Assembly: GCA_949752735.1 (NCBI GenBank)
Contig: OX457047.1
Span: forward strand, 14,398,674 to 14,462,673
Direction: 5' to 3'
DNA from: Lumbricus terrestris
Lineage: Eukaryota; Annelida; Clitellata; Crassiclitellata; Lumbricidae
Length of the DNA stretch: 64,000 nt
Shown: positions 46,201 through 58,249 of the stretch, piece by piece
Layout: each line of letters starts with the position of its first letter
How positions within the stretch are numbered: position 1 is the stretch's first letter
Program-made: the position numbers and the translations under genes
Notes under the pieces: generated by a model
What the model was told of the DNA's origin: nothing
Database searches by the model: none
Seen by the model: only the letters and a program-made list of their open reading frames with translations

Positions 46201-49200
46201 TAGTGTCTTATAAATTAGAGCATTCTTTGTCCATTCATTTTAATTTTTCTTTCTCTAGCTTCAGTTGGTTTCGCCTTAGTAGCGAGTGACATCGTAGTTT
46301 TCCCGCTGTAAAAGCATGGTCACAAATAATGTGGTAATAGGGCAACAGTTTAAGTTTTGCTGCAGTAATGGATTTAAAGACAATGCACTCCTGTAATTTT
46401 TTGTATCTAAAATTAGGAATTAATTCTGTACGTGATAGTGATTCATAGAGTTACAAGTGCCATTTTATATTTACACCAGGGTGAAACTTGCTTGCAACCT
46501 GAGATGGAAATTTATTATTGATGAAAGCTGTTAACTAGTCAGGGATAGTCGGGACTGACTTGGTTAATACAAGCATTCACTCACTTAATCTAGAGATACG
46601 ACACTGTGATTTATTGATTGGAAAAGGATTATTCAGCAGAATGCTTTGTGGATTACTTGTTTGATGCTAATGTTTTAGTAATTTCATTCAACTTCTGATT
46701 TAATTTCGTGCCTTTTATTACCAATTAGTAAGTACATCGATTTATAATAATAATAATAATAATAATATAACAATATCTTTTCTTTAATTAAACGCCTGCA
46801 AGACGCACTGCGCTTTACATTTACAAGTTATGCAGTAATCTTAATTAAACTTAACTACTAACTGAACAGACAGCTTTGTAATTACACGGCGCTAATAGCA
46901 GCCTACAAAGCAAATCCGCCCAACGGGAACTCACTACCCCTCGCACTCTTGGCCAGCGTGTTAACCACTACTCTTATGTTATAATGATGTTCCATTGTGC
47001 ATTTGCAAGTGGAGTCAAGAAAATACTTACTTAATTACTTACATGATCTGTTCTTTTGTGTTTATTAATTCAGTCAGCAATACAAATAGGTTTGTAAGCT
47101 AAACATGTTTTGTTTATTTTAATTGGTGAAAACTTTTTGGAGAGAAATGGGTTAGGGATGGGTTAAGGGGGAGAGAAGTCCTGTGTGAATAGGGACAAAA
47201 TATGCGGAGGTGGGACGGGGACAGGAAGACTTACTTGTTGTGGGGTGGGGTGAGGATGTGATTGTCTCCCCCCACATCACACTCTGGTTTTTTAGTCACA
47301 CATGTTTATCATAGAAGGTTTTAAATTCCTGACAAATACATAAGACTTTATTTTATCATAAATTTCACTGCCTTCTATCTTGAACTCCATTTTCTTTTTG
47401 CTCTGATTTGCCAACTCACTTTTGACAGATAATGAAGCCACATTCTATGTAATCACTAATCATAGGTTGTGATGTAGAGCTTTTTGCCTAGGTTTGGTTG
47501 AACACTTGTCCCTATTACAAACACCACCCATTTACAATGCATGTTTTAATCTGATGCTGGACTGGCATATTCTACATTTGGTTAAAGGTGACATTATTCT
47601 CATTTTACAAGTCCTGAACAATGCACATTGTAAACATAAGTTACAGGGTAGTAAGGTGCTTTATTTAATAGATAGATGTAGCTGTTTGTTTATTTGGTTA
47701 GAACTGGAGACAATGGAAAGTCAATACAAAGCAACAACGGTTGAGAATGAAGACCTGGTTGTGTCTTACCAAGCTATCCAGAAGCAACTCAACCGACTGT
47801 CGATGAAACTAGCATTCTTTATCCACAAGCCTCAATACATTATACCGTTTCTTAAGCCTGGCCGACTTGTAAAGGTTTGTCAAATCCATATCTGCTTCGA
47901 TGATATTCATTTTAGTAGATTAGTATAACTTGCAATTAATATAACTTGGCTGAGTGGTTCAACTCTGTGTCAACTCTGTGTCAACTCTAAAATGGAGCTG
48001 AAAAAGTTATTTCAAATTGAACAGGGACTTTTCAAGCACATTCGGAGAATACGATTATCAGATAAAATCTGGTGCATGTCATATGTTTTTATGCGAAATC
48101 TTAAATATTTGTCATCAATTTAATGGAATAATTTTCTGAAACAACGTTACTTGTGGAGAAATTAGGTTGACTAGTATTCAGTTATGCTATGTATTTAAAC
48201 ATTTCATCCCAAAAGGCCTTACGCAGGAAACTGCCCCAAATACTCTGCTATAATTATGAAAATAATGTAACTAGAAGTTGGTCACTACCAGATAATTTCT
48301 TTAATATTTTTTGACTAAGCAGATTTTAAAAAATCTAACTCGGTACATTTGGTTGATTTATAAATGCATTAAGTAGTGGCAGATTTACTTGTTATGTAAA
48401 TAACTCATCAATAAGCAGATCACGTACCCTCCTTGTTCAAGGGTTGAAAATTTAGGAGTCAACTTGTTGGCAGGGTAGTTTTATTTGCCCTGTTAGAATG
48501 TTAACCCAAATTTTTGATGCTGCTTTGTTCTGTATGCTCACAGAGATTCACTCATAGAACTTGAAAACAAAGAAAGCTTTGTTCTAAATATTGACCTATG
48601 TATTCTATTATGCAGTATATTGCAGCAATGCATAGTATACATTATATATCAATCAACTGTTTCATCCAGAGCAACACTTAACCTGTTTATGGATAAGATA
48701 ATGCAGTGCAATTTAAAATTTATTAAAAATTTGCAGCATAATAATTTTAATCTAGAAACTGGTCTGCCTAAATTTGTATTACTTTCATAGTAGCACCTCC
48801 TCATTTTTGAGGATTTTACAGACGTTCTTTTGATTGATTTTAAAAATGGTTGAGCAACATAATGTGATAGGGGCAATGCAAACTGCTTTAAGTAATAATG
48901 CTTTTAGTATTCTAGCAGTTAATTTAAATGATTTCTGTAGAAAAACTATCGTGCAATTGTTTAAATGCATTTATCCTGTTGCCAAATTTTATTTGTTTTA
49001 GATCAGTTTTTATAAGAAACTATTGGAAGTGAGTTAATTATGGTATTTGTTTTGCATTTTAAGTTTTCGTTTTCCCACTTAACTTTATAAAGTTAGATGA
49101 TAAAGTTGTGTTTTTCTGTTATATTTTAGGTTATCAGAGGCTCTTGTGATTTTGGTTGGTGTGTTGTCATTGGTCCTCCACAGGCTCTCAAAAAGTCAAA

Positions 49201-52200
49201 GGTTATTTAATGCCTGGTTTCTCATTAGAGTTGATATGATGGACTATATGAGTGATTAAATAATAAAACTTTACTGGACCGAATTGGTATAAAATCTAAT
49301 GAATTATTTACTGTGTGATAGTTGTTCTTAATATTTAGCTCAAGATAAAGACTTTTAATTGGTTCTAAAATAGGTTTGTTGTCTTCATATCATAATTATA
49401 TCAGTGCTTTTGTGATGTTCAGGACTACAATTATTCTCTGTAGAAACCCCTATGCATGCATGCTACATATATATAATCTATCAATGTTAAACTAATGATT
49501 AATAATGTGTTTTTAACATTTCTTAATAATAATTGTCAGGATTTCATATAGTTATTGTTGTTAAATAATGATTTGAAACATTTTAGTTGAAAGCAGAAAA
49601 GGAAAGTGTTTTGGAGGCCCTCACAGAAACTGCAAACCTATGGTTTCGTGAGCAGACGACTTCGCAATCTAACGAAATTCCTGACAAGCAACGAGAAAAT
49701 GAGAAAGCAAAGATGGTGAAGGTAGTTGTTCTAAATATATTTATTGCTGTTGAATAATGATTCAAAATATTTCAGACCTAGGAATAGAATTGCTAGACTG
49801 GCAAGGCAAGTAAGACTTTTTATAATGGAACATTTGATGTGAGCTAAGAGATCACATGATATAAGCAGACATGGTCTTTCCCCATGTCGCCAGTGCTCAA
49901 TGTGACTAATTTTTTAAGGTTTGCGTTAATCATCAATGTTGTCAGGTGTGAATCAAAAGCTACCAGTCAGTTTCAGTTTGAGACTGTAAAATATTTCTCA
50001 AAGCAGAATTTTATCATTTGCACTGGAGGTAATCATCCGAAATAGTGAATAAAAGTTTCACTGTTGCAAACTGATAAGTCTGGTTTTTACATCTTATATT
50101 TGTCTTTCTTTGTGGAAATGTTTGAAAATGTTGACTTACTGCTAATGTGTATTAGTTCTGTTGATATATTTTGTAGGAGACATCAGCCAGAAATCAAGAG
50201 CTAGTCTATAACATTCCATTGCTTGTACATGTGTCAAAGGATTCACGTGATGAAGAAACCATGATGCCATGTCCTCAAGGAGTAAAAGGACAATTGATTG
50301 TAGGCCATTTTATAAGCTTATTTTAAAACATTATGTCTTTTGCTAATCTGCCCTGTCTTCATATAAAAGTTTAGGCCTAATGTGAAGATGGAATTAACTG
50401 TAAACAGAAATTAGTTTTCATTACTCATTGCAGCTGGTTATTCTTTTCCGCTAAACGAATTTACTTTTGAACTTAGAATTCTAGTTGAGCTTGGAATTAC
50501 AATTCTTTCCTTGCTGGCATATCTCTAAATCTCATCTGTGTATTGTTTCTTGTTCTATTTGGATTGAACACAATTGAACAGCATGAGGATATTGCATGTT
50601 GCTGTTAGTACAACAGTTGATTCTGTGAAAATTTCTGAATTTAACGTGAAACCTATTATCTGTATGTTTCATAAATGCCAAGAAAACATCCTTGGAATAT
50701 AGTTATAATGTGTTCAGGTTTGTTATTTTGATGTTCTGTCCTGCAGTGAATGTGGCATATGGATGTTGAACTTAGAATTCTTAGATGTGGTTTTATAGGT
50801 CAAAATAAAATTATGTAAAATTTTTTGCTGATCACATGTTCAACTCAGCAGTATTTGTTTCTGCAGCTAGCAAAAGTGGAGATGGATTGTGTTGTTGAAA
50901 TCAGTGCAATCAGACTTGAGAAAATACCACAGGATCTCAAATCTCCTGCTAGTCGAGCAGAGGTTCTCAAATCTTTACAGGTGACTGTACCACTGTCACT
51001 AATTCTGTCTGTCTTGCTTGTCTGTCTGTCTGTCCTTTTTTCTTTCTTTCTGTTTATATTCTGTCAATGACATTGTGAGGCCTTGACAGCGCAGCATGAT
51101 CTCTTTGAAACTTCTTCTTTCATCCGGCAGATTTTCATTTTCACCTCTGCTATATTTTTTCTTCACAACATCTTAAAAATTGGATTTAGAGAGTAATGAA
51201 TTATATTTGATGATCTAATGAAAATGCTGAATCCTAGTTGTGGAAAGATATCATTTTGCACTAACTGGAGGATTTAGAAAAGTAGGTGTAGGTTTTATGC
51301 TTTGACTGGAACATTTCTACTGTGTTTCATCAAGGAAGTTTCCAACTTTAAGAAGTTTATTTTCTGGCACTTCATGGAAGAAAATCAGCATTGCCATTCC
51401 AAGGGTTTACAAATGTAGACATTTTCTAAAATGAATCTTGAACCATTTTTTACTATACTGGAGAGAATTCAAATGTTTGCAATATGAATATTTCCTTTCA
51501 GCAGTTTTATAGTTGATATTTATGTGTAAATATATATTTATATTCACATATATATATTATGCTTGCGTATAATGTCTGGTTTGATTTGTCTAGTTTGTAC
51601 ACCAGAAGTTTCCATCGGGGATTGAGCTTTTGGATCCAATTAAGGATATGCGCATAACAGAGGAAGAAGCAAAGAAAATTGTCATCGTAGGTTGAATTTA
51701 ACCTAAAATCAGTTATAGTTTTTGCATTTTTTTCTTCAAACAATTGTTTTAGAAATTTTTGATTTATAATTTTCAAAATTGACATTTTTTGTTTTTATGT
51801 AATGTGTACCGGTATATCGGAACTGGTTGTGACTAGCAGGCATTGACATGGAGGACAGGTTTAGATGCAAAGGGCAGAAGTTCAACATTGACTCGGATTT
51901 GATTCCCACTGCCCCAAGGCAGATTCAGCTTTTCATTCGCCAGGAGGCATTGGCAAGATGTGATGACATGTTGCATGGATGCTATACGGTTAAATTTGAC
52001 AATGGCGTATCAGTTTGAATTAGCAATAAACTGGAATCCACACACACATATATATATATATATATGATTATATATATATATATATCTATATATGTGATGA
52101 ATTTATGTAGCACCTCTTCAAGAGAACTATTCAGAGGCACTCCCGACCAGGCATGACTAAAGGAGAAAGGCTTGATTGGTTTATAAAAAGTTATAAGTCC

Positions 52201-55200
52201 CGTGGAAGGGAACGCTGGCCAAAGGGGAAGCTATTCCAAACAGGGACCCACAATCGAGAAAGCGCTATTCTATTCTATCTGATGGCTGTGCAATGTGCAT
52301 GTGGAATCACAAAGTTGCCTCTATAATATAGGTGAAAAGCTTTATCTACTGCTGAATTGTGATAATTTTTCTTAATTATGTTTCTGTTGTAATGATTTGT
52401 TGATATTTTCTTGCGTGTAAAGAGCATGGAAGAATGTCGCACTCGACTCAGTGAACATCCGCTAAACAGTGGTGGAGAACTGCAACGAATTTCAAAGCAA
52501 TACGAGTCAAAGATGAAGGTAGAAGCCATAGATTGAACGTTTCTTGTTTTGCTCCAGAATTGCATTAGTTGTTGAGCTGTTCAACAGTTAAAAATTTTTA
52601 AGCGCGATTATTCTTGCGCTTGAAAAAGTGGTCGCAATTCATCTTGCAATTAATGGCATCATGATAAAAGAACAATGGAGTATTGTTGTTGTTGTTGATA
52701 AATATTATCGAAGAACAAATAGTGTTTCTCTTCTGAATAACTTCATGGTTTTTTCACATTATTTGCTAAATATTTTCACAATTATCTTTATGAACAGAAG
52801 TGTAGATTTAACAGCTTTGTAAAATTTCTTCAGTGCCTCACAGTGTTAGCTCAATACCTATCCCAAACTGTATTTGCAATTAAGATTTAATAGCAATAAA
52901 ATTCTTGAATCATGTTAATCATCCCAATAATTTGACAAATTGATCACGTGCATTGGCTGCGTTTGATCAACAATCCTAATAGGTTTGTTCTAAAATATTG
53001 GTAATAAATTGTGCTTCTTTTCTGCATATTTTTCTGAATTTGTTTTTTAAACTTGGTTATATTTGAAAACTGCTAATGAATTATTTGCACGTTATTCATA
53101 TTTTATTATCTAATCAGTTTAGTATTTTTTCCTTGAATTTCATTACTCAGATGCGCATAATAATATCTTTAAATAAAAGTCGAGTGACGTCTTATGCGAT
53201 GCATCTGTTCAGATTCAAGCGGACATTGCCAATTTGAAGATGGAGTTGAAGCAGCATCCGTTCTTTCTTCAAATCGACGAACTAACGCGTCGAAAACGCG
53301 TCCTTCGACGACTTGGTTATGCGAAACTCGGTGATGTCATCCAACTCAAGGGTCATGCCGCATGTGAAATCAGCAGGTTGGCTTTATGCTATTTTTTCTA
53401 CTTATTAATGGCTTAATAACAACACCAATATTTGAGATTATTGTTAGCATGTTATTTTTATACAAACTATGCCGTATATTAGACAACAACAAATTTAATA
53501 ATAATTTGTTAAGTAATAATAATAATTGCAGAGGCATGTTGCGACCCCACAAAACCATGCGCCTTTTCAGCATTTGTCAATTTGCACGCGATATTTTAAC
53601 ACCATGTCATTTAGAGGCACTTTCAAGCCCTATGTTGGAGATGAGAACCTATAATAGTAACATTTGATAATTTATGGTAATAATAATAATATTGTTTAAA
53701 ATAATGATGCCAGTAATTGTGTTTATGGAATGCAGTTCTGTGGTTAAATCTAGTGTTAGAATGGTGCAGAAAATTGTAAAATAGCCGCATTTATTATAAA
53801 CCATGATGCGTTGGGGTTTTAAGTCACAGATAATTGCGACGACCACAATGATTTTTAGGTCAGCATTGGTGACACTGACGATGATATCAATTGTTGGTTT
53901 GGTGTTATAGCGGTGATGAACTTCTTCTCACAGAACTTCTCTTTAACGGTGTCTTCAACAACCTGACGGCAGAGGAGACGTGTTCGCTTCTCAGTTGTCT
54001 CGTATTCCAAGAAATGTCAAAAGACTCGCCAGATCTCTCCGAACCCATGTTTCAGATTCTTCGTCAAATGCAGGTCAGTATACTTGAATCTAGGCTGACA
54101 AATGTTGTACAAAATTTATGACAGACAGATTTCTTTTAGATACAGCTTGAATGGTTTCAGTCAAAAATGACATAATGTCTATGATCTTAAAACTGTCTTG
54201 TCTAGCAATGAAAAAAATTTAGATTCCAAAACAGATACACTTGAAATGGTTGTGCAGGTAGACATGACTAAAAGGTCTGAGATGTTTCCTTTGCTATCAA
54301 CCTCATCTGTGTGTGTGTGACGTTCACTTGCTTATTCTTCAACTCACCTTACTCGTTGTTTCACTTGATTTACTTGGGTGTGACATTGGTTTTTCTTCCT
54401 TCATTCGTTATTCCTTCAAATCTAGCATGAAGTGCCTTACTTTAGATGCTTACAATTATCCTCTACTAAATAAGAATCTTGTAATATGTTTAGTGTGTAA
54501 GTTTCTTTAGGTGGAAGTCACATGCTTTTCTCCGCTTGTACATTGTTTAATTATGGGCATAATTAATCAGTTGAATGTTATCTGGTGTGTAGGACGTTGC
54601 CAGAAGAGTGGCTAAAGTGAGCATAGACGCCAGATTGCCAATGGATGAACAACAATACGTTGAATCGTTCCGTCCAGATATGATGGAAGTCGTCAACTCC
54701 TGGTGTAAAGGCTCGTCATTCTCACAAATATGTGAAATCACAAAGATATACGAGGGTAAATTATGCAATTTATTATCTTTTTTATATTTATTAATTGTTT
54801 CATTATTTTAAGGGTCAGTAATTATCTGTTGGAGTTCAAGTCTTATTTTGCGTAAGAAGGGGTTGTCTGTTTATTTTGAATTTTTAAATCATGCTTTATT
54901 TCTCTCAATATCATTAAATTTTCTTTTGAATTTTTAAATCATGCTTTATTTTTCTCAATATCATTAAATTTTCTTATGTACTTTATTATTTCTATTTGAC
55001 TTTCTGTGATTGCATCATCGTTAATTTTCTGGTGCAGTTAATGGTTTTAAAATCGTTTAACTTTAATTTTGTTTTCATCTTGTTCTCTGGAGAAATATTT
55101 ATCTGGTACTGAGAATTAGAAATGAAAAAGAGTAAATTAAATAAGACCAAAATTCTTTTTGTTAGTTTGTTTAAAAAAAATTGGTTTGAGTGTGCTCAGG

Positions 55201-57250
55201 AGTAAAATGTGCAGTTTTTTAATATATAATATTGTTCTGTAGTTTGTGATTGCTTCTATTTCACTTATTTATTTCGTTTTTCATTATTTTTATGTGAAAC
55301 TGTTAGGTCATGTCTAGTTTGCATTTATTAGTTTTATTTAAGTTTATGTAAATCTTGTCCTTGAAAATTAATTATTAATTGAGAATATTGTTCTTTTTTC
55401 CTTGTGCACTAGGTAGCATAATTCGTTGTATGCGTAGACTGCAGGAGGCCTTGCTTCAGATGTACAAGGCATCAAAAGCAATTGGAAATGCTGAGTTAGA
55501 GATCAAGTTCTGCAAAGGCCAGTTTTTGATCATTGCTTCTTAGCATAGATACTGAATACCGAAGTGATGACAGACTAAACTTAAGTAATTCAGAATATGT
55601 TCCTTTGTGGATCTCTGTTGAGTGGTGTGCTGAAATCTTCGAACTGACTGATTAACTAAGTTGTTGATAGCACTGCATCTTGATGTCACCACTGCCAGTG
55701 GAATTCCAACACTACATTGAATAGAGCCCTTGGTCCATGTTGTTTTGACGGTGTAGAATGACAACAGTGTTCAAAGCATTTGAAGGACACTGTTTTGCTT
55801 ACCGAGTTGCTTTCCATGGGTTGACAATGTAAGTTGCTACTTCTGAATTCCTCTGACAACCAGGTCGTTGCAGGACTGGCATATTGATTAACAGCCAATT
55901 CGTATGTCACAACATCACTCTCTTTGGTGAATGATGACATTGCCGCACAAAAGATTTACATAAAATTATCAAAAACCAGATAGGGTTTTTTGCATAATTA
56001 CGTAACGCTCGAGGATGGGTGGGGTAATTCAAAATGTTATGAAACGTTCCGTGGGTGGTGGGTGTGGGGAGCTGAATGTAACGTAACACCCTTGCAAAAT
56101 ATTAAGTTATAAATGAATTTTAAATTAACATGAAAAACACATCAAATGACGCTGTAGACATGATGTTTAATACACTGTTGTAGTGCAGTCGAAGTTCAAG
56201 CTTATTTGAATATTATCTGCTAATGATTGAAGGGGTAAATAAAAAAATGCGCAACATACATTTACGCTGTTTTAGAACAGCAGGGATCATACAGCGTTGT
56301 GTCTAAATTTTGATAATCTTGTTGTTTCGAGTGCATCGCGTCGTCGCTTCAGCCGACGGTAAACACAAATCTAATACATAGACCACAGATATAGTAGACA
56401 TTAATCTGAACTGATTTTTTGTTACGTAACGCTGAGGAGGGTGGGTGGGTGGAGGGAAACATTACGAAGCGTTACAGGGTGGGTGGGTGGGTGGATCAAA
56501 ACGGTCATTTTTGGTGTTACGTAATTATGCAATGACCTCATAATTGTTTTGGCGCAGATGGGAGATGTTATATGCAAAGCATAGGAACCTTGTTGGAGGT
56601 TGACCTATTAGAACTGCTGGCAATCTAGTCAGCCACCATCTTAGTCTGATGTCATCTGGTGACCATCATTGATTCATAATCGTAATTGTCATTGAAAATG
56701 TAGTTCACATACAGACTGTAACTTGCAAATAACATGACTTTGAAGATGGTGCTGAAGAACAAGATGGCAATTGACTACCATGTTAAAAATTAATATTTGG
56801 CTTACAATATTTCACACATTTTCTCACTTGGTGTATATTTAATTGGTAGTGCTCCAACAAATCTGCTGCCTTTTGCATTGGCACCCGCATTTATTTTTGC
56901 AGAACACAATGTTCACAGATTATTTTTTTGGGGCGAAAAATTGCAAAAAATGCAAAGCATAAGATTAAGAGCTTGGTTATTTTCCTGGATGTTAGTCATT
57001 AGTTAGGGGCAATTCTTTAATGCATACTACTGTAATGATATGTCCAAGTGCACTGGAAAGGGCTTTGTGATCTCGTGTCAACTGTAAAGATTGTATGTCA
57101 TTGAGATGGGAGATTGTATAACAATTTGACAAACATTTCTTTTCTTGCCAGATTAGCCTTTGATATTAAATGTTGAATGTTTCAGGAATCTACATGATCA
57201 AGAGAAACATCGTCAATGCCTGCAGCTTGTATCTGCCAAAGAATTTCTAA
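34152..57250 (+). CDS. MTREX: exosome RNA helicase MTR4, 25 visible exons
   Basis: DExH-box 3'-5' RNA helicase that feeds structured RNAs to the nuclear exosome (TRAMP/NEXT complexes). Exons: 34152-34261, 35710-35952, 37476-37650, 38404-38494, 38934-39058, 40215-40313, 40641-40740, 41661-41792, 43354-43436, 43995-44105, 44433-44534, 45464-45589, 46048-46198, 47702-47874, 49130-49201, 49587-49721, 50177-50299, 50867-50980, 51594-51686, 52423-52518, 53213-53376, 53911-54073, 54593-54755, 55413-55517, 57186-57250. All phases agree, giving 3114 bases and 1037 residues plus stop, close to the family's usual 1040. Motifs: SAHTSAGKT (106-114), DEIH (198-201), SAT (229-231), QMSGRAGRR (465-473). The true N-terminal exon is missing. 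SKI2 was considered, but the arch and C-terminus read as MTR4. Confidence 0.95.
34383..34456. repeat. 26-base tandem repeat, three copies
   Basis: AACTGCCCTTTTCTGCACAA plus AGGTA repeated three times, in the first visible MTR4 intron. Confidence 0.9.
34496..35234. mobile_element. hAT MITE in MTR4 intron
   Basis: The left end CAGGGGTTGTTAAAC and right end GAGAACCCCTG are imperfect inverted repeats. TTCTAAGT and TTCTAAGC flank it as an 8-bp duplication with one change. The 739 bases hold no gene. Confidence 0.8.
35710..46198 (+). CDS. MTREX: MTR4 helicase core exons (RecA1, RecA2)
   Basis: Twelve exons (numbers 2-13). RecA1: [14 protein letters not shown] (Walker A), [24 protein letters not shown] and FLSATIPN. 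RecA2: [40 protein letters not shown] and [10 protein letters not shown]. No catalytic residue is missing, so the ATPase should work. The donor after exon 3 is GTCTAC, far from consensus, yet the reading TTE|ILRSML across it is required. The last 60 bases of this block lead into the arch at ASILELVQ|K. Confidence 0.95.
39838..40155. repeat. 46-base minisatellite before MTR4 exon 6
   Basis: About seven copies of GTAAATTTCCTTCTAGTATG followed by CATCTGCATTGAAAATTAAATCAGA. Each unit contains a pyrimidine-rich CCTTCTAG that looks like a 3' splice site. The array ends about 60 bases before the real acceptor of the exon at 40215. Confidence 0.85.
41458..41543. repeat. intronic hairpin, 32-base arms
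   Basis: 41458-41489 and 41512-41543 are near-perfect reverse complements (AATAGTGTAAACTGAAAACA against its partner), about 120 bases upstream of MTR4 exon 8. Probably a small foldback element. Confidence 0.7.
44192..44312. repeat. tandem repeat, three copies of about 41 bases
   Basis: CTTCTGATTTTTTCCTATTA followed by AAGACAATGCGCTTATAAT, three times, in the MTR4 intron before exon 11. Confidence 0.85.
44506..44783 (+). repeat. duplicated 3' end of MTR4 exon 11 with its donor
   Basis: A 116-base tandem duplication: 44506-44621 and 44622-44737. The second copy repeats the last 29 coding bases of exon 11 (KFDGKDFRW) and the GTTAGT donor inside the intron, with few differences. A 27-base duplication (GGCAGAAATCTAACCAGATT core) follows at 44730-44783. 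The second copy lacks an obvious acceptor. Confidence 0.85.
46735..46980 (-). mobile_element. possible SINE in MTR4 intron
   Basis: A (TAA)n run at 46747-46770 reads as a (TTA)n tail on the - strand. Opposite it, on the - strand, AGTAGTGGTTAACACGCTGG resembles a tRNA A-box region. The B-box is not convincing. Confidence 0.4.
47702..50980 (+). CDS. MTREX: MTR4 arch/KOW exons with an extra cassette
   Basis: Exons 14-18. Exon 14 gives the arch stalk ([20 protein letters not shown] ... [17 protein letters not shown]). Exon 15 carries the KOW start [10 protein letters not shown], where MTR4 proteins as I recall them have FGWG, so Gly is Cys here. Exon 16 (49587-49721, 45 codons, phase 0-0) is highly charged and has no counterpart that I know. 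Exon 17 resumes [15 protein letters not shown] and exon 18 [21 protein letters not shown]. The KOW domain recruits adaptors to human MTR4, so changes here could alter partner choice. Confidence 0.9.
51594..55517 (+). CDS. MTREX: MTR4 C-terminal helical-bundle exons
   Basis: Exons 19-24. [24 protein letters not shown], then the conserved [20 protein letters not shown] and [20 protein letters not shown], then [20 protein letters not shown], then [20 protein letters not shown] and [19 protein letters not shown] ... [13 protein letters not shown]. This is the winged-helix/DSHCT part that closes over the RNA channel. Exon 24 ends at 55517, before GCCAGT. If the intron is not removed, the frame runs on for 9 codons to a TAG at 55541-55543. 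Confidence 0.9.
52035..52290. repeat. AT microsatellite plus interspersed-repeat-like segment
   Basis: (AT)n at 52044-52090 leads into a GC-richer block (GTAGCACCTCTTCAAGAG ... CTATTCCAAACAGGGACC ... GAGAAAGCGCTATTC) unlike the neighbouring introns, probably a SINE or LINE 3' piece. No coding signal. Confidence 0.4.
54873..54975. repeat. tandem duplication of about 51 bases
   Basis: TTTTGAATTTTTAAATCATG onward is repeated back to back with one T/C change, in the MTR4 intron before exon 24. Confidence 0.9.
55985..56545. mobile_element. MITE in the last MTR4 intron
   Basis: TGCATAATTACGTAAC at about 55991 and GTTACGTAATTATGCA at about 56515 are perfect 16-base inverted repeats. Both sub-termini carry GGGTGGGTGG runs (56010-56070, 56440-56495). 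No target duplication is clear and there is no transposase. Confidence 0.65.
57186..57250 (+). CDS. MTREX: MTR4 terminal exon
   Basis: After the acceptor TGTTTCAG, the frame [21 protein letters not shown] aligns with the conserved MTR4 end (KIKRDIVFAASLYL in human, from memory). The phase fits exon 24 only if that exon ends at AAAG before GC (55518-55519), implying a 1668-base GC-AG intron. Four residues extend beyond the usual SLYL end. Confidence 0.8.
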
Positions 57251-57300
57251 CTTGGCGATCGATAGCTGACTGTAATTCTGGACAGTTATTTTTAAACTCG

Positions 57301-57306
57301 AATAAA
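57301..57306 (+). terminator. MTR4 polyadenylation signal
   Basis: AATAAA lies 51 bases after the MTR4 stop codon. It supports 57248-57250 as the true end of the gene rather than the earlier TAG at 55541-55543. The 3' UTR would be very short. Confidence 0.75.
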
Positions 57307-57309
57307 TTG

Positions 57310-58249
57310 CCTGAAATTTAAGGAAAAGGATTGACTGCCTTCTCATTGTTCTTTTAAGGCATCTTGAAATGATCTTGAATTGATTGGTCTTGTGTTGCTT
57401 TCAGTTGGTTTAGACGAAAACAAGACCTGAGAACTTCTTCCTAATTCAGCATTTCTCATTGCTTTCAAACTTCTTATGCCTCATACAACCTGAGCTTTCT
57501 TAAAATTCCTTTGCCTTATTTTACGTAATTGTACTGAGAATTTATATAGCCCAGCTGTCCAATCTCAACAGGAACTAGCAGTGCTTTAGTTCATAGTCCA
57601 AGGGAAAGCTGCCTTCTTTAGTGTGTATCAATGCTTAGTGCATTAATTGTTCCGTACAGAGTCACCACATAATGCACACAGCTACCATCATACATGTATT
57701 CATTTATACATACATGTGAACAATGCCATAACATATTGTGACTGTATATATTACAATGACATACAATATCGTACATAAATATATGTAGGATATTGTTTTG
57801 TATTGTATATATTTAAATTTAAATATATATAGGCAATGTTAGGCATACATAGCCTACATTTATGATATTGTATGTCACTGTAGTATGTATAGTTGCATGC
57901 AATATATATATACTGAATAAATGAATTTATATATATATATATGTGTGTGTGTGAATGCACATACATAGATACATGTATTATACATGTTCACTTGCATTCA
58001 TCCAGACTGCACGCATGTTATGTACATGCAGCCAGCAGGGACCGAAGGCAATTCTGTTTTTCTTCACAAATTGTAACTTGTAAATAAATAGTTACATGAG
58101 ACAAACAATTGATCATTAACAATCATAGAGATTACTCAACGGTAGAAGTTCTTTTGTATAAATCTTCTGATTAAGAGAAAAACGATTCCATTCAAGTCGA
58201 ACAACAAAATGCTGAATAAATGAATCTCTATTCATTATTTACATGGCCT
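57310..58249. other. intergenic, AT-rich, with palindrome and microsatellites
   Basis: 57752-57882 holds inverted copies of ACAATGACATACAATATC around a TATATTTAAATTTAAATATA core. (AT)n and (GT)n runs follow near 57905-57955. No gene recognised. Confidence 0.5.

Noticed and set aside
55518..55543. Taking GQFLIIAS then TAG as the true MTR4 C-terminus
   Set aside because: A downstream exon restores the conserved ending in phase, with a polyA signal 51 bases after its stop.
34152..57250. SKI2 (SKIV2L) or another Ski2-like helicase instead of MTR4
   Set aside because: The exon 13-18 arch, the KOW start and the IIRCMRRL ... AIGNAELE C-terminus match MTR4 better.
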